A stretch of DNA of 64,000 nucleotides, from positions 24,481,614 to 24,545,613 of the forward strand of contig OX388321.1 of assembly GCA_947579605.1 (NCBI GenBank), read 5' to 3'. Under the pieces are notes generated by a model that had not been told where the DNA came from, ran no database searches, and saw only the letters and a list, made by a program, of their open reading frames with translations. Shown in pieces: positions 36,901 through 47,000 of this stretch (position 1 is its first letter; the number at the start of each line of letters is the position of its first letter). A program made the position numbers and the translations under genes. This stretch comes from Athripsodes cinereus. Taxonomy: Eukaryota; Arthropoda; Insecta; Trichoptera; Leptoceridae.

Positions 36901-39288
36901 AAGAATAATTTCACATGCCAATAAAAAGCCCAAACTACAATTTTCATGTCTTAATGAACAGTTTTAAAGGAGTAAATAAAAATGTGCGCACATGTCTCTT
37001 TTTGAATATGCAACGACGATATAAACAGTGTTCTGTTAAACGGTGGACTTGATACGAGAGCAACAGCCAACCATACAACAATATTCTGCATGTTGAATGT
37101 GAGAAGTATTTCATATTTATTGTTAACATTAAGCATAATTGGATATTCAAATATCTTGGCTAAATAAAGAAGGATTTTTTTTGTGTTTTATGTTCTCTGT
37201 CACTGTTTTGTTTTGTTAATTTATTTTTCTTCTTTAATTTGTATGTACGCTTTTGTAGGAGTAATATTTATTTGCTTTTGTAGGAGTAATATCTATACAA
37301 AACTGAATTCATTGCTTTTGCAGGAGTAATATCTATACAAAACTGAATTCATTGCTTTTGTAGGAGTAATGTTTATACAAAATTGAATTCATTGCTTTTG
37401 TAGGAGTAATATTTATACAAAATTGAATTCGTTGCTTTTGTAGGAGTAATATTTATACAAAATTACATTAATTTGATGGCAACTCCCGTTTTTATGAATT
37501 TGAATGTGTCAAACTAAAACTGCATAAGTAGATGACGTGAGATGACACAATCTCCTCCAAATTGAATGCAGTAGTACCATATTAGTAGTCTGAGTAATTT
37601 GTATGGTACTAGTCATGAAATGAAGAACTGTTTTGTACAAATTTCCTCATTACAAAAGTTTATGCAGTTCAAGGCAGCCGTGCTAGGCATATTATCGGTG
37701 GATTAATGAAACTTCCTATGTGCATTTATCAAAATTTTACAGTTAAGATAAAAATAAACTGTTTTGCTGGATGACATTTCCTATGTCTCTGGTTCGTTAT
37801 GTGGAAGGTGTCTTAGAAATTCCATACTGCCCTGCGAAGTTTTAAAAACACAGTAATTACCAAAACACAAATGTGTCAGAATCGCAGTCTAAGTTTTAAA
37901 CTACATTCCAAGTAATAAAAAAGATACATGCCACGTTTGTGTTTTGGTAATTACTGTGTTTTTTATTTAGCAGGGAAGTATAGTATATTGAATTTGTAGG
38001 CATGATTCGAAGAATTTCACAGAATCATTTTGTAAGTACGTGTGAGTTTTTATAAACTATTCAAGAGAAGGCGACATGTGAGAGATTTAATTTCTCTAAA
38101 TAACTTATCATATGGATATGTGGATATCTCAGCGTATAAGTTATTTCATTGTGGCTCAATAAGATAAATAATTTGCTATCAATATCTCATTTTAGAAAAA
38201 AATGCCGCATGGTAGGTATCATGGATTCGCTGACGATTATAGAAATACACTTAGATAACTTGGTGTTGTTGAAAGTGTATTTATATATTATTTAGGGATA
38301 CCTATTTTGTTAAATACTGCATATAGATTATGATTTATTTGTTTTTAAACATGTGATATTGAAAATAAATATTTTGTTTGTTTACATATATGCCTGATTG
38401 TCTTTAATTGTTTTCTTAAAAGAAAGATTGTGTCTTCAGAAAATTGGCTGAGAAATGATCAAATTTTCTATATCGGTAGTTTGGTGGTGGGATCACCGTA
38501 TGTTCTGACATAGCATTCACAGTATGAATAATATGAATTTACTCTAGTTGGGTGCTGTAAATCAAAATAAATTTATTTCGTTGATTGTCAACCCATCAAT
38601 GAAAGTGTAAATTTTGTTACATTTTTATTTATTTGTTTGAAAATGTAACACAAGTTACAGTTGATCTTTGACAGTTATATTTCGCAGAAATTTTGGAATT
38701 AGGGGGTAGAAATTTTAAATATTGTTTCATGCAGAGGAAGGTATAACTTAATTAATTTTGTTATGGGAATGGAAATTTTACAAAGAACAATATTAAATTT
38801 TTTTTGAGTTAACTTAAAGATTATGTTGATTAATTTTTTTATCTTTGTTATTTAACAATTAACGGAATAATGCGGTAATGCTCAACTGTTGGTCTTCTGG
38901 GATGAATAAAACGTAGTTAGTGGTTTTATTAGATATTTTTAAAAAAATGTGTCAAACTTCATAACGCTGGTAAAATTTGATAACAGGAAAGAAAAATAAC
39001 GCAAAGGACAGTAAAAGGAAAACAAGAAAGACTAACACAAAAGCAAAGAAGGCGAGGCGTGACAGTTGGAGCGAGACAGATGATGAATATGATGACGAAG
39101 ATCCGTGGTTGGCAGCGGATAGTTCCGACGAATATGAACCATCTGGAGAAGAACGGGACGATAAAGAAGAGGAATATGATAATTACTCTACCGATGGTCA
39201 AAGTGATAGCGATTCTGAGAGACCTAAACAGAAAACTCGAGGTAAGAGAACAATCGTTAAAAAGACAACGAGACGCCGTCGTTCATAA
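24995..39288 (+). CDS. APLF: APLF: aprataxin and PNK-like factor (FHA + two PBZ zinc fingers + acidic tail)
   Basis: Exons 24995-25090, 26456-26530, 27616-27806, 29024-29322, 30152-30309, 30616-30788, 31059-31225, then terminal exon 38987-39288 (486 aa; human APLF is 511). The N-terminal FHA domain (about residues 10-110) has VIGRGG, KRISRQHGSIEV and HINPCFYY, the phospho-threonine-binding surface that docks on XRCC4/XRCC1. The middle is Ser/Asp/Glu-rich with KRPRVDSP, a possible nuclear signal. PBZ1 is CDYGASCYRRNPQH...SHPGDADW and PBZ2 CPYGADCYRQNVQH...THP, both with the C-C-H-H ligands that bind poly(ADP-ribose). The last exon is basic then strongly acidic (DDEYDDEDPW, SSDEYEPSGEE), matching the histone-binding tail. 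Role: PAR-dependent factor in DNA end joining and histone chaperoning. The donor at 27806 (AG/GTTGGA) is weak but phase-consistent. No Ku-binding motif was recognised. Two further terminal exons are listed separately. Confidence 0.9.
25253..25413 (-). mobile_element. SINE family 1, diverged antisense copy in APLF intron 1
   Basis: Matches 2680-2850 throughout (TTGTTATAAACCCAAATACA, AAAGCTTTTGTCGCGAAAGG, ending GACTCGTT-like), with several changes in the tRNA-like head. Confidence 0.6.
25893..26115 (+). mobile_element. tRNA-derived SINE (family 2), copy in APLF intron 1
   Basis: A-box-like GTGCAGAGGTAACACTTTTG and a perfect B box GGTTCGATTCCC, then the tail AATGAAGAATGACC, TCCAGGGTCTGGGTGTTAAT and GGGACTAGCACGATCTGTG. 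Other copies are at 29620 and 56559. Confidence 0.7.
26540..26734 (-). mobile_element. SINE family 1, antisense copy in APLF intron 2
   Basis: Poly(T) at about 26547-26561 followed by the same body as 2680-2850, ending at ACCGACGAACTCG. It starts within 20 bases of the exon 2 donor. Confidence 0.75.
26761..26995. mobile_element. Long palindromic MITE in APLF intron 2
   Basis: Arms beginning TCTGTGGCGACAAGGTAAAG and ending CTTTACCTTGTCGCCACAGA are about 105 bases each and nearly perfect, with a short centre near 26880. Transcribed, it would fold into one strong hairpin. Confidence 0.75.
27144..27401 (+). mobile_element. TCGTTGCAT repeat family, copy 1 (APLF intron 2)
   Basis: Starts ATCGTTGCATGTTCAAAAAA and ends ATTTTGAATATGCAATGACG, short inverted ends. 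Same body as 29846-30075 and, inverted, 36771-37021, including AAGAATCACTTTATAAAATG. Confidence 0.65.
27924..28320 (+). mobile_element. Helitron-like 5' end in APLF intron 3
   Basis: TCTAATATATAAAATTCTCG preceded by A resembles the left end of the element at 507, followed by a typical body (ACTCCTCCGAAACAACTAGA). No CTRR end was found, so it is truncated. The open frame inside is not a host gene. Confidence 0.45.
29620..29840 (+). mobile_element. tRNA-derived SINE (family 2), copy in APLF intron 4
   Basis: GGCAGCTGGTGTGGTGCAGA head, B box GATTCGATTCCC, then GTCGTGGGTCTGGG and TTGGGACTAGCTTGATCGGT. Confidence 0.7.
29846..30075 (+). mobile_element. TCGTTGCAT repeat family, copy 2 (APLF intron 4)
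   Basis: Starts TATCGTTGCATATTCGAAAA and ends TTTTTGAATATGCAACAACG. Collinear with the copy at 27144 but lacking a few short segments. Confidence 0.65.
30850..31000 (+). repeat. Dispersed repeat sharing its end with 42830-43060 and 48200-48450
   Basis: Contains CCTTTTCTGTAAGTTATCTA and GTGGGAAATCCCGTGATGGT; the other copies have ACTCTTTTCCGTAAGTTTTC and GTGGGATATGCCGTGATGGT. Probably a SINE or a retrotransposon 3' end. Confidence 0.5.
31509..31614 (+). repeat. Retrotransposon-like 3' end (ACTCGCCCTC type)
   Basis: AAACTCGCCCTCAGTATATT followed by an AT-rich stretch to AAAGAATAAATAAAATAA. Similar tracts are at 42113-42185 and 51888-51995. Directly abuts the inverted-repeat transposon at 31615. 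Confidence 0.45.
31615..32940. mobile_element. 1.33-kb inverted-repeat DNA transposon in the APLF intron
   Basis: The left end TCGAGGGGTGAAAGGCTATT continues TTGTTTTAAGCGACA; the right end is its near-perfect inverse (about 38 bases) finishing AATAGCCTTTCACCCCTCGA. TATA flanks both sides. AAGCGACA motifs recur inside. No transposase frame is intact. Superfamily not recognised. Confidence 0.75.
33247..33428. mobile_element. Near-perfect hairpin element in the APLF intron
   Basis: Arms of about 88 bases meet at CATACGAATATATG near 33335. The sequences TCAGTTACACGTGTTTCGGG and its inverse are intact. The arms show almost no divergence, suggesting a recent origin. Confidence 0.75.
34783..34922 (+). 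CDS. APLF: Candidate alternative terminal exon 8a of APLF
   Basis: The acceptor TTCCTCTTCCAG at 34782 is followed by an open phase-1 reading (the phase left by exon 7 at 31225). It encodes 46 residues (GVPPGVMDVRREDDG...), ending acidic in EYDYDL before TAG. Joined to exon 7 this gives a 432-aa protein with FHA and both zinc fingers. It resembles exon 8b (shared pattern G..P..V..V.R...H.TA), suggesting tandem exon duplication. No AATAAA was seen close after the stop, so it could be a relic. Confidence 0.5.
35343..35398. repeat. Short perfect hairpin between APLF exons 8a and 8b
   Basis: Arms TATACGAGGGCTAACAGTA and its exact inverse are separated by about 10 bases. Outer imperfect arms (GCCTATATC and GGATATAGGC) extend it. 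Function unknown. Confidence 0.55.
35843..36006 (+). CDS. APLF: Candidate alternative terminal exon 8b of APLF
   Basis: The acceptor TTTACTCTTACAG is followed by a phase-1 open reading that begins GMLPRVVRVVRHGKVFHVTA, continues with an Asp/Ser run (EDSDSDSGSDSDMDYF) and ends DDDYEF-TAA. Together with exon 7 it gives about 440 aa. The acidic tail is like that of the 3'-most exon in character and like exon 8a in its first half. Whether it is used needs transcript data. Confidence 0.5.
36771..37021 (-). mobile_element. TCGTTGCAT repeat family, copy 3, inverted (APLF)
   Basis: Reverse orientation of the 27144 and 29846 copies: begins GGATATTCAAAAAGGGACAT and ends TTTTTGAATATGCAACGACG. Confidence 0.65.
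37249..37470 (+). repeat. 40-base tandem repeat before APLF exon 8c
   Basis: The unit GCTTTTGTAGGAGTAATATC followed by TATACAAAACTGAATTCATT occurs four times in full with partial copies on both sides. Each unit contains a TTTTGTAG/G acceptor-like motif. Confidence 0.8.
37830..37975. mobile_element. Palindromic element in the APLF intron
   Basis: CCCTGC...AAAACACAGTAATTACCAAA at the left is matched inverted by TTTGGTAATTACTGTGTTTT...GCAGGG at the right. Confidence 0.55.
38987..39288 (+). CDS. APLF: APLF terminal exon 8c, canonical acidic histone-binding tail
   Basis: Acceptor TTGATAACAG, phase 1, 101 residues. The first third is Lys/Arg-rich (KDSKRKTRKTNTKAKKARR). The middle is acidic with Trp/Tyr residues (SETDDEYDDEDPWLAADS, SSDEYEPSGEE), the type of sequence APLF uses to hold histones. 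It ends basic (KKTTRRRRS). AATAAA at 39440-39445 follows. This is the best match to the ends of known APLF proteins, so it is taken as the main form. Confidence 0.8.
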
Positions 39289-39439
39289 AATGCCACAAAA
39301 CATTAATCACCAATCACCACACATTGTAGCAATTACATATATACATACGATGCACTTACTTATATTGGAAAGATCTATAATGTGGCAACAGTTGGAAATA
39401 ATTTTTATAGTGATTTTAGATTATCTTTCTTGAATCATA

Positions 39440-39445
39440 AATAAA
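39440..39445 (+). terminator. APLF: Polyadenylation signal after APLF exon 8c
   Basis: AATAAA about 150 bases past the TAA stop, in an AT-rich 3' end. Confidence 0.45.
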
Positions 39446-40572
39446 TTGTAGCATAACATGTATATGGACAATTCACACAATCTAGGTAGTCCCAAATTTT
39501 TAAGCATTTGAATTTTGTATTATGGGTGAGTCATTTCATTTGAAAGTAACAGGGTGTATACCCCATGTCACAGATATTTATTATTTTTTACATAATTTGT
39601 GTTTATGGATTAAAAAAAAATGATAAATATTTCGCAAATCATTTCAAAATCAATTTTAGCAATAAAGTGTATCTCACCCGGTAAAAAAAAATTAAGGTTG
39701 TATCTACAGATTTATGAAAATCACTTTTTAGATATTTAGCCATAATGTTTAATAAAATACCACTTGTTTCATAATAACATCTTATCATTCTATATATTCT
39801 AATGTAAAAAACTGAAAAAATTGTAATTTTGTTATTTGGAATAGTAAAATTAGGCATTTTTATTCCAATTTATTTGGCTCTTCTGTAAATTAACAATGTT
39901 GCAGATCAGACGCCTTACATTTTAGTTGTGACGATATGTAATAAATGTAATCAAATTTTTCCTTTCCTCGGGTGGATTAATAATAATTGACTTAACTATA
40001 TTTATTAATATTAAAATGATTTAGTTTAAATACTGTAACGTTCACTGTATAAATTTTAAGAACTCCTTTTATCAATTAGAAGCAACAGTGTGATGTCAGA
40101 AATGGCCGATCACTGTATAAAATATAATCATAACTTCAACTCCAATATTGTCAGCTTGATTCAAAGATGTAACAAGGGTCTCAAAATGAAAATATTGGAA
40201 TACATCACTTTTCAAAAATCTAGAAAAAGAAAAAAATAATAAATATACAACTCAGCTCAACTCACCACCACCACCAACCCCACCCCCTACTTAGTACCTA
40301 GCTTAAGTCTGTTTTTGTTTTAGTTTTTTAGTTAACGGCACTGAAGCTGGAAGAAGTCAGAAGGGCCTCTGCCAAAATAAAATTTATACAGAGAAAGTAA
40401 CAGTGTTTTAACTAAATCATTTTAATATTAATAGTAATAAACTTTCATAAGGTTACCATTGAAAAAATAGAATACATATGAGTAGATATATTTATTGATT
40501 TATGGTAAGTACCTGACTGGTTATAAATTATTACAGGAAACCAAATTATCATGATAATATATTATTTATTTA

Positions 40573-41140
40573 CGGTGGTACCTCTACATATGAGTTTAAT
40601 AGTTTAATTCCTTCCGAAACCTTGCTCATATTTCAAATTACTCTTATCTCAAAGCAAATTTCCCCATTGAAATTAATTGAACTGCCATTAATCTGTTCCA
40701 GCCCTCAAAATGTCACCCGTTATTTTACAACATTTATTTTTGTTACCTATCAACAGTTATTTTTGTTACGTATTTTTGAATAAGAAAAATGTACCTATTT
40801 ATAAATGACAAATACCTTTTGTACAAAAACACAGAATGTAAAGAAATAAGCTAGATTTATAAAGTGTTACTTTCGCTTAATTTTCGTCGCTGCTTTTCTC
40901 TTCACTGGTTTTTTGCCTTTTTCGCCACGCTTTTCTCTTTCACCTGTAGGTTGTTTAAAAGAAAAAAAGTCCAAGGAGGTTTGTTTCTTCCTCGCTTTCA
41001 GAATGCTTCGGAAATGAGTGAGGAAAGTGTCATTAAATAACTCATATTTCAAATTTTACTTGTATTTCAAAGCAAAAAATCGGTTGCTCGACGGCTCGTA
41101 TCTCAAAAAACTCGTATGTTCGTATGTCAAGGTACCACTG
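40573..41140 (-). mobile_element. Tigger/pogo remnant, copy 2
   Basis: Inverted ends CGGTGGTACCTCTACATATG and CGTATGTCAAGGTACCACTG lie between TA dinucleotides. The - strand frame 41052-40867 encodes HFRSILKARKKQTSLDFFSF then KQPTGE, the transposase tail also seen at 8071-8691. Confidence 0.65.
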
Positions 41141-41459
41141 TATATTGTTGTAGTGAAAACTGTTTCAATGTGCAAAATCGTGTTTTTTTTTTTTTTTTAT
41201 TATTGGCGATGCATCCTTGTTTGGATGATTTCCGCCATTTATAATCATGGGTCAAAATCGTGTTTGATTGACAATAATAATTGTTTAGTTACATGATCCA
41301 TTTGAATTATTTTTTGTTTTGTAATATTGTTGTTGTACGTTACCATTTTTTGTACAGTATTATTATATATCATTTTTATGCATTTATTTGTTAATGATGT
41401 ATTTTAATAAAAAAATAATATTGTTTACTTATAAAAATGGTTTTATTTTATAAATGTAC

Positions 41460-41765
41460 ATATTTCATTATACTATACTGTGTCTCAAGTGGGGTAGGCA
41501 GAGAGAACGGAATGCCATATAGATTTTCCCTAGACACTTCCTCCACATTCATACAATTTCTCAAAACACGGCCATCCTTGAGAATTTGATTCACACGATC
41601 AAGCCACGTGTTTCCCGGACGCCCGCGCTTCTTCACACCCTTTCTTTCAGACAAGTATATCCTCTTTGTCATTCTTACCTCGATCATTTGTTCAACATGT
41701 CCAAACCACTGTAACTTATTCGCACGCATTCTGTCCACAACACTCTTCATCCGTTCATTCTTGTA
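41460..41765 (-). mobile_element. Non-LTR retrotransposon tail
   Basis: - strand frame with RMRANKLQWFGHVEQM, RIYLSERKGVKKRGRP and WLDRVNQILKDGRVLRNCM, a typical reverse-transcriptase C-terminal end. No upstream RT core is present. Confidence 0.6.
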
Positions 41766-42829
41766 ATATCCTCATTCTTCACTCTATCACGAAAACATAT
41801 TTGATTGCCTATTTTTTTATTTCTCATAACTTATTTCGATAATGCAAGTTTTTCTATTTCCGTGTCTGTGACAGGTTTTTTTATTTTTTTATTTATTTAT
41901 TTATTCTTTTTGCACATCATCATTACATTACAGTGTTAACAAAATAATACAATTTTTTAAAAACTAGGACGATGTGCAGTGGCGAGATTATCACTATAAA
42001 GTAATTTCTTCCATCTAACCACTATGAATGTTAAATAAATCTTTGTTGGTCATACATACATACCTAATATAAGACAATTGGAAAGTGAAATGGCAAAATG
42101 ATAAACTTTGCGTTAAACTCACTCTCTGTATATTGTTTGTATTTAATTTGAGATTGATGTACAGTAAAGAATGAATGAGTAAACAAATAGTCAAGACAAG
42201 CTTATTGCTTAAGTAATGTCTTTCAGCTAACCTTTAGAAAGAAAACATAAATGTAATTCAAATTAAAGTTGTAGATACTTTAAATATAAAGGTATTTTAG
42301 AAACATTCATTTCAACAAGAAATCACCCTCCTCCATTCAGAGCAATTCTGTGCTGATTGCGTAACCTCTTCCCAAGACATTCCCAGTGCTCTGATGTTGT
42401 TATAGGAACGGTGATTACTAAATATATGTAAATAGAATTTCTGATGGGATCTTGTTTATTGATATTTTGGAGATAGATATATCGACTGTGCTCAGGACAA
42501 AGGCATCAAACCACAATTTTGGCAAAAGTCGTTATATGTTTTCAAGTCATATATTTGTGTCTTGTACATATTCTGGTGAAAGGATTCAATCCCCAAACGT
42601 CTAATTTTTATAGAAAAAGCAAAATATTTTTTTTAGCTAAGACTTAATTGCAAATATCTAATAGGATAAAGGACTCAAACAGCATGAGTTTCATTATTAT
42701 TTTTTTTTTTTTTTAAATGACAAATAATTTGACATTTTCTTAATTCTACAGTTTTTTGCTTCTCCTATAAAATTTTACCAATGTGGTTTAAATCCTTTGT
42801 CCTGAGCACAGTCGATATATTCATTCCGA

Positions 42830-43060
42830 GGAGCATCCAGCAAAGAAATTGGTCTCCCACTATATTCTGTAAGTTTTCGAGTGTCCTGTAAAAGACAGGT
42901 ATTAAAAAACTCAAAATATTTTTCACCCTTTCTGTGATGAGAGGTTTGCCACCCGTCTTGAATTTTTTGTTGGCACGGAGGATGGCTTGCTTGTTTGTTA
43001 CATGTGGTTGGTCTGCTGGCTACCCCACTTGTGGAATATGTTGTGTTGGGAAAGAGTAGT
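42830..43060 (+). repeat. Dispersed SINE-like repeat
   Basis: GGTCTCCCACTATATTCTGT, TTTCGAGTGTCCTGTAAAAG and CTGGCTACCCCACTTGTGGA match the copy at 48200-48450 closely. Confidence 0.5.
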
Positions 43061-43387
43061 AGATACTTTACAAGTTATTTTAATATACATGATAACTTAC
43101 ATAAATTTTCACTCAAGTAAAACAATGTTTTATAATAAAAATCTTTTATTCTGCAAAAATGACAAAAAATCTGCTTGAAATATAAAGGGAAACTCTCAAT
43201 CTTAATTGAAGATGTAATTCCATGTTCAGGATTTCATTCAGCTCATCCTTTCTACACACACCCAAAGGAAAATGGTGTACAGTGAGGTTAAAGGTAGATT
43301 TCTGCGTCTCGAGGCAGATATCAGACAACAGCTACAAACAGGAATATATTAAACTGTACGAATTTTTCAGGAATAGTATCTGTCTTA

Positions 43388-43793
43388 CGGGCTGTTTCAC
43401 CACCTCTGGATAAAGTTCTAGATAACTATCCTTAGGATAAATTTATCTACAAGATAAACTGAAGCGAGCGTTTCACCACCTACAGATTTCTTACGGATTG
43501 TTATCCGCCAGATAGCAGTGGCAACGTTGTAATTTCATGCGTTTGTTGCATGAATGTATGCACTAGGTAGGAATATATCGTGCGTTGCCTAGGAATATAT
43601 CTAGGCAACGCACATGTAAACAAATTTTGACAGTTTAACACTATCTAAGACTTATCCACTGGATAACTTATCTAGACCTTTATCTATAGGATAGCGCTGT
43701 CAGGGAGTCGTGAAACGCATTTTTCGTTTTATCCGTTAGATTTGTGTTGAATTGGCTATCCGGCACTTTATCCAGAGGTGGTGAAACAGCCCG
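43388..43793. mobile_element. PIF/Harbinger-type MITE with TTA duplication
   Basis: Ends CGGGCTGTTTCACCACCTCT and AGAGGTGGTGAAACAGCCCG are perfect inverted repeats extending to about 27 bases. TTA is present at 43385-43387 and 43794-43796. The interior repeats ATCTA/GATAA motifs and is non-coding. Lies just downstream of TRAX. Confidence 0.85.
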
Positions 43794-44015
43794 TTAATGC
43801 GATAAGTCATTTGCATTTGTATAGTGACACTTGGCGGTAGACAAAAGAAACTGTCCCATACAAATTCAAAGTACAATGTACTGCGCTGAAACTGTCATAA
43901 TGCTAGTGAATGCTGTCTAATGTATGCGGCAAGTAACAGAAATGTACCTTTACATAAATAGTTTCTAACTCTCATACTTAGAATGTATTCTATATTTATC
44001 TAAATATTTATGGGG

Positions 44016-47000
44016 CTAAGTTGCCAGTATTTCTTCTTGTGATTCCTGTTTGTTATCACTGTTTCGTGGCCTCGGACTGTAGTAATCATCTCTCACAAGG
44101 AACTTGTGATTACCTCTGAGTTTCAAATCAAAGCATACCAACTCTATTTTCAGAACACTACACTTTAGTGTGTATATCTTGTGAGAGAAGTCCTTGTTGT
44201 AGACTTTGTGCAAACCTGGAAAAAGAAGTGCGATTGTGACTTTAATACATTTTGATCTCAACATTATATGACTTCATAAATTCAACTGCAATTAATCTAT
44301 GTTATGAATTTTTTGACACAATTGGATGTCGGGGACTGGATTTATTACTTACTAGAAGTGTAGATGTCAAACATATTTTGAACTACTACAGATTAATCAT
44401 TCCAACTGATCACACTCATCCATAGTCAACCTATTTGAATAGGTATTAACTAGGTAATACCTAGGTAATAGGTATTAACCTAGTTAATACATATTCAAAT
44501 AGGTTGACTATGGATGAGTGTGATCAGTTGGAATGATTAATCTGTAGTAGTTCAAAATAGACAAGTTCAAGATGGACAAAAAGGGTAGTGGAGTGGAGAC
44601 CTCGTGAAGATAAAGGGAGTAGAGGAAGACCTCCAACACGTTGGTCAGACGACATTAGAAGAATCGCCGGTGACTGGTTGCAGAAAGCCCAGGACAGAGA
44701 TGCCTGGAAACACATGGGGGAGGCTTATGTTCAGCAGTGGACAGGAATAGCTGCATAAGTAAGTAAGTTCAAAATATGTTTGCAATTAATCTACTGACTA
44801 ACCAACATCCCAGTCGCATTCTTCATTACAATAATAATAAACAGTTATAAAAATTTCATCAAACACTGTATAATCTTCTTTTTATATTTGTTTCATTCAA
44901 AAGGTTTTCAATTGCAAAGCAACCATCTTTAGAAAATTCAAACATTACTAAGGTATAATAGACAAGACACAAAGAACAATTTACTCTTTATTGTTTACTC
45001 TTGTAATTTATTTATTGTTTTATGTACATTTTATAACAACAATATTCTAGTCATATCTTCTATCGCATTGTCCTGTACAAATTATTTTCATTTTAATATC
45101 TCAATTAAAAATACATATATTTTTATTATTTTTTGTCAGAACAAATCGGTTTTATACATGTGTTTGTATATGTTTTGATGTTGCATTTAAAATCATACTA
45201 CTTTCATGACATGTTTTTTAACGCAGCGGCAGAATTGCCATCCCCACTTCTCAGCATTACACAACCAGATAAGTCTTCATATGATCAGTCATGGTCACAT
45301 AAAAACTTAACAGTCTAATGCCGGGGAAAATTCACCTATCCAGATATACAGGATATTAAAAGGATTAGGTTCAAAATACCAGCATTGTGCCTGAAATATC
45401 TGTGTTCAAAAACTTTCTAACAATATTACAAGTGTTTATTATAATAGATTTTTGAATTTTAATATACAAATTAACCGGTAAATCTAATTTTTTGTAAATT
45501 ATTTATTTAAAGATTTCGGAGTTACCCCTGTAGCTGACATGACTAAAGGTATTATATAAACGGACCTAGAATGCCAAATATTTTTTATTTCTTATTTTTT
45601 ATTTCAATAATTGATTATTATTTTGGATTTACTTGTTATTTTTATTTTTGTGTTTGTCAACATGTAAAAGGCGAAAGCCGAGAACATACTTAAATAAATA
45701 AATAAACAATATGCAACTTATCATAGAGAAGCAATAAAAATAAGAATTTCAGAATGGGTGGCATATAAACATCATCACCGCTGGATTGTAGGTGTTACAT
45801 GTCTAATATATTATGTCTTATGAACATCAACCTTGAACAATACAATTTACAGAAAATATTGGAAGATTTGTCGTGTACACTCCATACAACAAAGTACACA
45901 ACTTTAAAAAAAAATCATTGGTGGTCTGCGTATCATTGATTGGGAACTTTTGCTATAAATGAATTTTACAACTGACCTATAAAGTTGGTAAAGAGTTGTT
46001 GCACGATATCTCTGATAGTGTAGCATGTGTCTAACTCTCCGAGTGGCACACTGCTTATGCATTGTCTCATCAGCTCCCCTGTATAGTCTGCTACTCCTAA
46101 GATGAAGTCCCATAATGTCAGCATACTCATGAACTCTAAGCTTGCACTCTGTAACATATTATTCAAATTATGTATCTCTCAAAAGTGAAACTGGTACTCC
46201 TATACATAGAGAGGTCACAATTGCGATAGCTGGGTCACGTGCTTTGGCTCTTAATAAGCAGACTATCACTTAATGAGATGGAGGCTGTGATAGACGGTAG
46301 AAAGCATACAGCTCCAGAAGAAGCTGGTAAGGACGAGTGTCAAATATGTGTGTAGAGTGACTTTCTTTGGATTGGACAGAGATCCTGGAAGCAGTAGCAA
46401 TGGACAATAGTGATTCCTGGAGAAAATACTTTGTCACAATGGGCTCTTGGCCGCCTGACCCAACAAGGAAAAGGGAAGATGTGATGATGACGACAATAAA
46501 TATATATCATTCGAAAGAGACCCTTCTTTGATTTTGTTGTTTCTTTTTGATGATATATCATTTGTGATTTTTGGATTTTCCTTTTTTTTTGCTAAGAAAG
46601 CCTTGGCCAAGAGCTGTTATGGTCTCAGTGCAGGATGACATTTTAAAAATAATAATAATAAAAAAAGCTTGATTTGAGTAAATAAAATCTTGTGGAAGAA
46701 ATTGAAAAAAACTGTTGTTTCATTTCAAACTACCTCATCATCTTTCAAGAGCTGCCCCAATTCTTTCCAGTCAGGTAGGGTGTGTTCTGTAGGATGCCTC
46801 ATGTAATGGAGTAAACACAAAGCCTCCGCTAGTTCCTGCAAGCAACAGGAAAGTGGTTGCCAGCCCTCCCTACATCCATTTCCTTCCTTTGCAGCCTTCC
46901 TCAAGGGACCTTCCACTAAAGCATTGATCCTTTTCTCTGCTACATCAAGACCAGCAGACTTATCTTCACTTCTAAAACAAACAATAGTGTGAAGATATAG

